In this document: positions 45,701 to 56,900 of the stretch, piece by piece
Numbering within the stretch: the stretch's first letter is position 1
How the letters are laid out: each line of letters opens with the position of its first letter
Source: Cylicocyclus nassatus
Taxonomy: Eukaryota > Nematoda > Chromadorea > Rhabditida > Strongylidae
DNA: 64,000 nucleotides
Direction: 5' to 3'
Assembly (NCBI GenBank): GCA_958299035.1
Contig: CATQJL010000112.1
Span: forward strand, 48,256,941 to 48,320,940
Notes under the pieces: generated by a model
What the model was told of the DNA's origin: nothing
Databases searched by the model: none
What the model saw: only the letters and a program-made list of their open reading frames with translations
Program-made: the position numbers and the translations under genes

Positions 45701-47955
45701 GGGAGGGGGAGGCAAGAGAGAGGAATGTACCTGGCATGAACAGAAAAAGCCTGGAGTGGAGTCAAGCAAGTTAGTGGCACGCTTCCGTAAAAGTTCTAGC
45801 ATTGAGAGGATTTTGATGAAGCTAACGCAGCATGTGGCGTGCAGCTATTTGAGTCCAAGTCTGTTAAGGACTGTTGGAGTTTCTTATGAGCTAAAGAGCT
45901 AGGGGCTAACTTACCACTCTTCAGTGCTTTCTACATAAAAATTTTGCGTGCCTGAAAGGCATTATGCTACATGGGGTTTGTATTCTGTACCAGTAGGGTG
46001 CGGGGGGCTGGGAGGGGCCGGGGAGGGGGGAGGGGATGGGACGAGGGTAGGGGTGGGGAAGAGAGGGAGAGGAAGGTACTATGACACGGATATAAAAGCC
46101 CTGGAGTGGATTCAAGCATTTAGTGGCACTCAATCCGAGTTAGGAAGATTGTAGTGAAGCTAAGGTAGCATGTGGCATGGAGCTATTTGAGTTGTTGAAG
46201 AGTTAGAGAGCTAGAAAGTAACTTACTACTACTCTCTACACGTATATACCTAAAGTTTTTATGCTATACTTTTGGCTACGAAAAGATTTGAAGACAAAAC
46301 TTCACAAGTTCTAGCCTTTGAACACTTCTCACTCTACACGCAAGCCAGTTCAAAGCGCCGCGAAGCGGCGCTTTGAACTGGTACTGAAATAAGTAAGCAT
46401 AGCCGACCGGGATCGTCACTAATATGCTAAGCAACCAAAGCCTTTCGAGTTAGTTTGCGAGATTTCACATCCAATAAGATGTAAATGTCATAAAAGCAAG
46501 TTTCCTCCAGTGGTGCCAGAAGCTCATATTCTGATTTACCAAAACTTCAATCAATCTGAAAGTGGCGCAGCAAGTTGAAGAATAGTTTTTGATCATATAC
46601 AGGGTGTCCGTAAAGTATGTATACACTGTTTGATCGTTAATATCTCTTTTCCCAAGAAGTCTTTTGCCTTGCTTCAGGTACCATTTTGTAGAGCTGGCTT
46701 CAGCTTAGATTTGCATTATAGAATGAATCACCCATCTCTCTTCGTTACTGTAGGATTACGGTAGAAACTTGAAACATATGGTATCAATGTGGAAAAAGCT
46801 GCCGTTTCAAAATTTTTCAAAAAAATGTGAAAACTTGTGTAATATGGTTTTTATGGACGCTGAGAATACTCAACTATTCACAAGATTGCGAAGCTTTTTA
46901 AACGGTGCAACCGCACTTTTTAGGAACATTGAAAAATTGGCGCAACCTCTTGCCTGGCATAGCTCTTCAATGAAGCATCACAATAAGTTGGCAACTTTAC
47001 ATTTAGAATCAGCAACTCTAATTAGCCTAGTGTAGAAATTTTCAGGCTGTTCTGTCTCCTTTCTGAGGCAAAATATGGCCTTTCATGGCCCAAAACCCTC
47101 TTTCAAATTTCTACCGTAATCCTACAGTAAAGGAGAAAGATGGACGATTCGCTCTACATTGTAAATCTAAGCTGAAGCCAGCTCTACAAAATGGTACCTG
47201 AAGCAAGGCAAAACACTTCTTGGGAAAACAGATATTAACGATCAAACAGTGTATACATATTTACGGACACCCTGTATAATACCACTGGTAATACATAACC
47301 GAAGCAAGTTTGCCTCATTCAATGAAGTGAAGTTTTACGAAATTGTTAGATTGAAAGTGCACTGCTGTTCGCTTCGAGTAACAAGGGAGTGGTCAAGTCA
47401 AAAGTGCCAGGCTAAACAAGCTGCATACCACTAAATGCAGCATAGACTCAAAATTTCTCTTCCTTATCTGCTATTCACTTACATATTAGGGTGATCCAAA
47501 AGTAATGGGGCACTTGAGGAAAAATGCAGCTTTCTTAAATAGAAAAGCTAATTGGAAGTCCATGTTTCGTCAGATGTTAGTACATAACAAAACCTGATCT
47601 TCTGATCGAGGTCTGTAGTTGGGCATTGTCATGTGGAGTTATTTATGTAAGCGCTCAAAATTAAAGCTCACACTTCAGATAATTTTGATCTTTGAGCAGC
47701 AGCGCCGCAGTAGAACAAGTGAGCCTGCCAAAGATATCTGCGCAGCAATGGGTGAGGGGACTGTCACCAAATCCACGATAGCTCGGTGGTCTCAAGGCTT
47801 TAGAACAGAGGATATGGCATTGGGTGCCAGGAAACATATTACTTATCCTTTCAAGGTAATCAAATAAGTTCAACCTTAACAGTTGCTTTTTAATAGCACT
47901 TTTTACGCTCTTTCCATACATATGCAAACTAATTCGACTTCACTCATTTTCAAAG

Positions 47956-47987
<32 letters not shown>

Positions 47988-50900
47988 TTGATACACTGTT
48001 GTGCACAGTGCGCCAGTACTAAGACACGAACTCAACGACAGACAAAAACAGTAATGAAACGAAATTGTAACATGCTCAACACCCTAGAGAAATTGAGGAG
48101 AGTAATTCTCTAAACTAGGTGCTCGTCAGTGTTGTCTTCAAAGTCAGAAAGTCAGTGTCGTGGGGACTAAACTTGGTATAAGTACAAGTCCAAGTACGAT
48201 GCGTGACGGTATATAAATATACGGTCACTTTCGAGCGAAGAAAGAGGGATAAGCACCTAGGCGAATGAGCGAAATCATGCGTACCCGGCGGGCAGGAGAC
48301 CTCGTTCGGCTTACCCCAACAACGCTAACATCGGACTTGGATACAAGATGATCAAGGATAAGAGACAGACATATAAAATTACACGACAAAGACGATGTCA
48401 GATTTAGAAGACAAACACTAAGCTGCGTATATCGGAAGAGAGCCTCTCAGGTCAAGAGCATGTCAGCAAAACAGCAATGAAAAAAAATGATTGATGGAAC
48501 GAGATGGTCATACTAATGTATGCTATGCTGTAACCCATACAACGAGAAAATGAAAACAAAACAACAAGGATAGTCAATTTAGGCAAAGGGAACGTGGACC
48601 GAAGTTCAGCAGAGTTGTATCGACTGAATTGTACAGGCAACCATGGAAGGCCTCTGAAATCAAAACAGACGAGACAACATAAGTGAGTTAAAAAGGCGAT
48701 CAACTTCCCAAGTGAAGTCCATTGGGCATTGGAAAATACAGTGAAGAAATAGCCAGCGTTAAACTGAGCAAGTCAACACTCTGAAAAAAAAAAGGAGCCA
48801 GCCAAGAGTAGAATTTAAAATGTAAGAAAAAAAAGTGAAGGACATAAGGAGAAACTTCATCTCAAAAGTACTCGGATTCATCTATTCCCAGCAATCTCAA
48901 AAAGTCACAATTAAGAAGTTTTTTTCTGAAAGTAGTTGAATTAGGAGCAGAGAGAACTGCGTCAGGAAGCTTTTGTAACCATCGAGAAGTGCGTGCGAAA
49001 AATGAGTTGTAGAAGAGTGTATTTGGAACAGTAGAGTCAATGCAGTGGAAGCTAAACCTACCTGTTCGGCCGTTGCACGGTCTCCAAACCCAGAATTCAC
49101 TAGGAACAATTTTTGTTTCAAGGCGAATTATTTGGAAGGCAAGCACTAAGTCAGCCAAAACCCTTCGATACAGCAAGCTATGCAACTTCAAGTGGTCCAG
49201 CCTACATCTATAGGAGGGAAGAGTATACGGGTAATCCTCGCTTGGAAAAAATCTGTAATACATTACACGAGTGAAAACCATTTGGACTTTCTCCAAGGTT
49301 AGAATGTCTTTTTTTAAGTGAGGATTCCAGACTTGGCAAGCATACTCTAATGAAGGGAGAACATAGGCCATATACAGCTTGATGTATACTCTCAAGTCTA
49401 CATGCTTCAAGTTCCGTAATAAAAGGAATACTCTGTGTAAGGCTGCACGCGAAATATTCTCAATATGAGATCTTAACAGGAGCTTATGGTCCATCAATAT
49501 TCCAAGATCTCTTACAAGCACGGGCCTAGCCAGAGATATACTGGAGTGCGTGTACTCTTGTACAATTCAGTCGATACAACTCTGCTGAACTTCGGTCCAC
49601 GTTCCCTTTGCCTAAATTGACTATCCTTGTTGTTTTGTTTTCATTTTCTCGTTGTATGGGTTACAGCATAGCATACATTAGTATGACCATCTCGTTCCAT
49701 CAATCATTTTTTTTCATTGCTGTTTTGCTGACATGCTCTTGACCTGAGAGGCTCTCTTCCGATATACGCAGCTTAGTGTTTGTCTTCTAAATCTGACATC
49801 GTCTTTGTCGTGTAATTTTATATGTCTGTCTCTTATCCTTGATCATCTTGTATCCAAGTCCATACTTATGGGAGATACAGACGGAAGAGAATTTACGGTG
49901 ATCAATTGTAGTGGTTGGTGGTTGCTGTTCCGTGGTGTAGCTTCGCCTTTCGTCGTCGTCTCTTCTTCCTCGTCGGTTCTGCCCTCTCGATTTTGAGTTG
50001 ACAGAATCGTTATCGGTGATTGTCTTTGTGATAGCAGTGGTTTCCGTCATCAGATGTCTGTGATGTGTGATCTTCGACATGTCCGTCATCTTTATGTTAG
50101 CTTGTGAGGTCGGTCGAAGTGTTCTGGCAAGAATTCCATTCGCACTCCTCGTGTTGGAGCTGGAAATGGAGCCTAATATGCAGCGAACTTTGGCCAACCA
50201 TCGTTGTCTGTCTGCTTTAGCTTCGCGATTATCAGCAGCTGTCTGGGATATGCTCTTTTTCGGTAACGACTTCGCGGTCCTCTGGGATGGTACTTCAGTA
50301 TGAACTCGGAAGATTCTCCTGTTGATTCCACCTGTAGCGTTTTGATTGAGAACGGCGAACATCTTCTTTGTTGTGAGCCGTTTGAAGTGTCTTTGAGAGT
50401 GAGAAGCGAGTTTGGAGGCTTTTTGCATTGTGGATGTACAACCAAAAGTGCCGACGATATCTGCGCTCACGTTGGTACGGCTTGTACCAGATATGACATA
50501 TCCAAAGATGGTGGAGGTTAAGATGAGCCCCGAAGGAAGCTTGAGTACTGTTTCGGTGTGAACAGTGACGAGGTTGAGAAGATCTTGTCCAATAATGAGT
50601 TCAGGCAAGACGCTTTTATGAGTGAGCGTATCTTGAGCTATCTTCAAGTTCTTATTGGAAATGAAGTGAACATCTGCATCTGTGAGATGTGCTGTATGTA
50701 GGTTGGCAGTCAACTTCTCTTTCGTGTGCGCTGATATCTTCTTAAGCTTCTTTGTGTTGTGAAGGCTTTTCAAAGTGATTTGTACTTCTTTGAAACTGAA
50801 TGTTTCTTTCAATTCTCCCATTCCTGATGTGGTGAATGATGTCGTTTGGATGACTGGCAGCTTAAGATCTTCACCAAGTTTTGATCTGATGAAGCTTCGC

Positions 50901-53900
50901 TGGGCGCCAGAGTCAATCAGTATTGTTATGGGTTGATAGTCCCAATCTGCCTCGTTGAATATCATGGCTGAAGCCGTTTGAAGTACGCTTTGGCACATGA
51001 CTGGCAGTTTGCTTGAGCTGTAGAATTCTTGTCTTGCTTTGCGATGATCGAAGTTGGTTCTTTGCAGTATCTTGGAGACTCGCAAATGATGATTGGAGCT
51101 AGTAGGAAAGTGAGGCTGGTCGACATTTTCTATCTCCTCTTCCCATTTCGGATCGTCATGACTTGTGTTCTGATGGTTGCTTGTTTCAAGGGTACTCGGG
51201 ATGAGTGTCTTCATTGTTAACGCAGTCGTTTCCCGTAGAGAGATGATGTCGTCGATCGTGTCTAGGATCCTAGAAACATCGAATTGATCTCCACTTGCGG
51301 CTTCCTTCTGTATGACGGTTGCGCAGATGTCTTCAGGAAATTTGGACAGAATCACTCTGCGCCAAATTCTGTCTGCGCTCATCTTCATTCCGGTTTGTTC
51401 CAAATGGATGATACGTGAACTAATTGCTTCGAACGTTTCTCGGCAACTTTCGGGACTGTCTTTTGCTCCTTGAAGTCGTTCGATTTCCTTGATGAGTATG
51501 TCTGCCATGTTGGCAGAGCAATCGAAGTGCTTCTTTAGAATGTTGACGGCTGTCTGGTACTTGTCTCCGACAACAGGGATGCAGTTCAAAGCAGCAGCTG
51601 CTTTTCCTTTGAGCGCTTGCTTTAGAAAAAGGAATTTGTCGCAATCCGATAAGTCTTCGTCACAGTGAATAAGCGAATCGAACACTGTCCAAAAACTGTT
51701 GAACTCTCTGAAGTTGCCAGAGAATGTAGGAACCTCTAGGAGCGGTTTCCGGATCCTGATCTGGCGTTCACTTCGTTCCATTGTTGAGCCTTTTCCTATC
51801 TCGCTGTCTGGCTGACTCGGAATACTGGGAGCAGCCGTATGCAAAAGTGTCGTTTGCTCCCTCAGTTCCAGTTGTCTGAACTGTATTCTGTTTTGCCATT
51901 GAACTGCTATCACTTCCAGATCGAGTGCTTCCAGCTCCACATGCTTGCTAAGTTCAACCATCAGCTTCTCTCGTTCCTTTTCTTCACTGCGTGCACTGAT
52001 GTGCTCAATGGCAGCGTTGAGCTGTGTTTCTTGCAATTTCACTGCGTTTTGCAAAGAATTGAGGAGATTTGTTATTACTCCTGTCTTTTCTTTGATATAT
52101 TCTTCACATTCTGCTTTTGTTGTTGGAAACGTGAAGGAAACATCAATGTCATTGATTTGTGACTCGTGCGATTTTACGAGCTTGCAGGCATTGTTGATCC
52201 TGATTTTGAAAAGTTGAAGTGCGGCCATCTTCGAGATTCAATTCCGACTTCTTTTCTTTTTGTCCTGCAGCAAGTTGGTTGCTTTGCTGTTTCTTCAATG
52301 TACAGGTTAGCGAGGTTTTCGCAAACTTGCAGGCTCTTTAGTGATGTTGTTGAATAGAGACAGCTGTGTGCTGATCTCTGATGAGCAAGCGTGCCTGGGT
52401 GGCTTAAACGCTATGCTAACTGGTAAGGTGGTTGGACCTCGAACAGACAAGGATTGGGTTTCAATCCTCTTAAGTCAAGAGTTCTTGGTCGAACTTTGAC
52501 TTTTTTGGCAAAATGAGCGCTTGTGACTCAAGTTACCTTCCTTTCAAATCTCAATGTACTGATCTCCGGTCCTGGGATAGGATTGGCGAGAAATTGAGAT
52601 TGATTGGAAATTTGCACCCACAAAAATTTGTTCCACTCTCTGGATCACTTACGAAAAGGATTCACAGAAAGTTTCACGGTCCTATGTGGTTATGTGCTGC
52701 ACTCACAAAATTTGTTCCACTCTCTGGATCGCTTACGGAAAGGATACACAGAAAGTTTCACGTACTAATGTGATTACGTGCTCCACCTGACTACTCTTTC
52801 ACTTTCTGGATCACTCACGAAAAGGATGCACAGAAAGTTTCCAGTTGTCTGTGGTTGTGTGGTAACACTGATTCTTTCCCACTCTCTGGTTCGCTTACGA
52901 AAAGGATGCACAGAGAGTTTTCAAGAATAGTTCACACGACCGACTGATTTTTCCTACACCTCTCTGGATCACTTACGAAAAGGATGCACAGAGATTTTCA
53001 GATAGTAAGTGGTATTCCTTCCGATTTCTCCTACACCTCTTTGGATCGCTTACGAAAAGGATACACAAAGATTTTCAGATAGTCGGTTGGTTCTTCTTCC
53101 TGCCACGCGGGTCTTGTGGCCTCGATTCCTCCGGTTGCAGATAGAATACGAGGTAGCTTCCCTGGTCGATGCACCAACTTGGTGGGAACCAAGTGTAGTT
53201 GACGATAGTGGTGTCGATTAATTTATCCACAGACGAACCCCGGTGTTGAACCGGGGGAAGCAACTTATAATACAATCGGGGGCTCCTTATATAGGTAGTA
53301 AGGCGGAGCTGACCCGTGCACAATCGGAATGTCCACGAAATATATGCAAGAAAGAGGATGCCGCGGCTTGGCGCGGTCCCTGGAAGATAGGTGCCACTCA
53401 TTGGTGAGTGATTCAGCACTTAAATATAAGTGATTGGGGAATATAGCCTATGGGGAATACCCGTAAGCTATTAGGATTATAGAATTGTTGAGGTTGATGA
53501 TACATAAATCATCAACAAAGGCACTTTATTCGAAAAAGTGCGGTGTTTGGCGCAGATTTTTAGACTAAAATTCATGTTTTGGCCCGGTTGGTTGTCTTCC
53601 TGCGTGGCAGGAAGACAACCAACCGACTATCTGAAAATCTTTGTGTATCCTTTTCGTAAGCGATCCAAAGAGGTGAGTACTCTGCGTTGATACCACTGCT
53701 TTACTATCTGAAAATCTCTGTGCATCCTTTTCGTAAGTGATCCAGAGAGGTGTAGGAAAAATCAGTCGGTCGTGTGAACTATTCTTGAAAACTCTCTGTG
53801 CATCCTTTTCGTAAGCGAACCAGAGAGTGGGAAAGAATCAGTGTTACCACACAACCACAGACAACTGGAAACTTTCTGTGCATCCTTTTCGTGAGTGATC

Positions 53901-56900
53901 CAGAAAGTGAAAGAGTAGTCAGGTGGAGCACGTAATCACATTAGTACGTGAAACTTTCTGTGTATCCTTTCCGTAAGCGATCCAGAGAGTGGAACAAATT
54001 TTGTGAGTGCAGCACATAACCACATAGGACCGTGAAACTTTCTGTGAATCCTTTTCGTAAGTGATCCAGAGAGTGGAACAAATTTTTGTGGGTGCAAATT
54101 TCCAATCAATCTCAATTTCTCGCCAATCCTATCCCAGGACCGGAGATCAGTACATTGAGATTTGAAAGGAAGGTAACTTGAGTCACAAGCGCTCATTTTG
54201 CCAAAAAAGTCAAAGTTCGACCAAGAACTCTTGACTTAAGAGGATTGAAACCCAATCCTTGTCTGTTCGAGGTCCAACCACCTTACCAGTTAGCATAGCG
54301 TTTAAGCCACCCAGGCACGCTTGCTCATCAGAGATCAGCACACAGCTGTCTCTATTCAACAACATCACTAAAGAGCCTGCAAGTTTGCGAAAACCTCGCT
54401 AACCTGTACATTGAAGAAACAGCAAAGCAACCAACTTGCTGCAGGACAAAAGAAAAGAAGTCGGAATTGAATCTCGAAGATGGCCGCACTTCAACTTTTC
54501 AAAATCAGGATCAACAATGCCTGCAAGCTCGTAAAATCGCACGAGTCACAAATCAATGACATTGATGTTTCCTTCACGTTTCCAACAACAAAAGCAGAAT
54601 GTGAAGAATATATCAAAGAAAAGACAGGAGTAATAACAAATCTCCTCAATTCTTTGCAAAACGCAGTGAAATTGCAAGAAACACAGCTCAACGCTGCCAT
54701 TGAGCACATCAGTGCACGCAGTGAAGAAAAGGAACGAGAGAAGCTGATGGTTGAACTTAGCAAGCATGTGGAGCTGGAAGCACTCGATCTGGAAGTGATA
54801 GCAGTTCAATGGCAAAACAGAATACAGTTCAGACAACTGGAACTGAGGGAGCAAACGACACTTTTGCATACGGCTGCTCCCAGTATTCCGAGTCAGCCAG
54901 ACAGCGAGATAGGAAAAGGCTCAACAATGGAACGAAGTGAACGCCAGATCAGGATCCGGAAACCGCTCCTAGAGGTTCCTACATTCTCTGGCAACTTCAG
55001 AGAGTTCAACAGTTTTTGGACAGTGTTCGATTCGCTTATTCACTGTGACGAAGACTTATCGGATTGCGACAAATTCCTTTTTCTAAAGCAAGCGCTCAAA
55101 GGAAAAGCAGCTGCTGCTTTGAACTGCATCCCTGTTGTCGGAGACAAGTACCAGACAGCCGTCAACATTCTAAAGAAGCACTTCGATTGCTCTGCCAACA
55201 TGGCAGACATACTCATCAAGGAAATCGAACGACTTCAAGGAGCAAAAGACAGTCCCGAAAGTTGCCGAGAAACGTTCGAAGCAATTAGTTCACGTATCAT
55301 CCATTTGGAACAAACCGGAATGAAGATGAGCGCAGACAGAATTTGGCGCAGAGTGATTCTGTCCAAATTTCCTGAAGACATCTGCGCAAACCGTCATACA
55401 GAAGGAAGCCGCAAGTGGAGATCAATTCGATGTTTCTAGGATCCTANNNNNNNNNNNNNNNNNNNNNNNNNNNNNNNNNNNNNNNNNNNNNNNNNNNNNN
55501 NNNNNNNNNNNNNNNNNNNNNNNNNNNNNNNNNNNNNNNNNNNNNNNNNNNNNNNNNNNNNNNNNNNNNNNNNNNNNNNNNNNNNNNNNNNNNNNNNNNN
55601 NNNNNNNNNNNNNNNNNNNNNNNNNNNNNNNNNNNNNNNNNNNNNNNNNNNNNNNNNNNNNNNNNNNNNNNNNNNNNNNNNNNNNNNNNNNNNNNNNNNN
55701 NNNNNNNNNNNNNNNNNNNNNNNNNNNNNNNNNNNNNNNNNNNNNNNNNNNNNNNNNNNNNNNNNNNNNNNNNNNNNNNNNNNNNNNNNNNNNNNNNNNN
55801 NNNNNNNNNNNNNNNNNNNNNNNNNNNNNNNNNNNNNNNNNNNNNNNNNNNNNNNNNNNNNNNNNNNNNNNNNNNNNNNNNNNNNNNNNNNNNNNNNNNN
55901 NNNNNNNNNNNNNNNNNNNNNNNNNNNNNNNNNNNNNNNNNNNNNNAAGCAGTGGTATCAACGCAGAGTACTAATCTCCTCAATTCTTTGCAAAACGCAG
56001 TGAAATTGCAAGAAACACAGCTCAACGCTGCCATTGAGCACATCAGTGCACGCAGTGAAGAAAAGGAACGAGAGAAGCTGATGGTTGAACTTAGCAAGCA
56101 TGTGGAGCTGGAAGCACTCGATCTGGAAGTGATAGCAGTTCAATGGCAAAACAGAATACAGTTCAGACAACTGGAACTGAGGGAGCAAACGACACTTTTG
56201 CATACGGCTGCTCCCAGTATTCCGAGTCAGCCAGACAGCGAGATAGGAAAAGGCTCAACAATGGAACGAAGTGAACGCCAGATCAGGATCCGGAAACCGC
56301 TCCTAGAGGTTCCTACATTCTCTGGCAACTTCAGAGAGTTCAACAGTTTTTGGACAGTGTTCGATTCGCTTATTCACTGTGACGAAGACTTATCGGATTG
56401 CGACAAATTCCTTTTTCTAAAGCAAGCGCTCAAAGGAAAAGCAGCTGCTGCTTTGAACTGCATCCCTGTTGTCGGAGACAAGTACCAGACAGCCGTCAAC
56501 ATTCTAAAGAAGCACTTCGATTGCTCTGCCAACATGGCAGACATACTCATCAAGGAAATCGAACGACTTCAAGGAGCAAAAGACAGTCCCGAAAGTTGCC
56601 GAGAAACGTTCGAAGCAATTAGTTCACGTATCATCCATTTGGAACAAACCGGAATGAAGATGAGCGCAGACAGAATTTGGCGCAGAGTGATTCTGTCCAA
56701 ATTTCCTGAAGACATCTGCGCAACCGTCATACAGAAGGAAGCCGCAAGTGGAGATCAATTCGATGTTTCTAGGATCCTAGACACGATCGACGACATCATC
56801 TCTCTACGGGAAACGACTGCGTTAACAATGAAGACACTCATCCCGAGTACCCTTGAAACAAGCAACCATCAGAACACAAGTCATGACGATCCGAAATGGG

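Noticed and set aside
52385..52470. tRNA gene in the BEL/Pao leader
   Set aside because: A B-box-like GGTTTCAATCC and a weak A-box-like segment exist, but arms do not fold into a cloverleaf and both mirror copies lie in retroelement leader.
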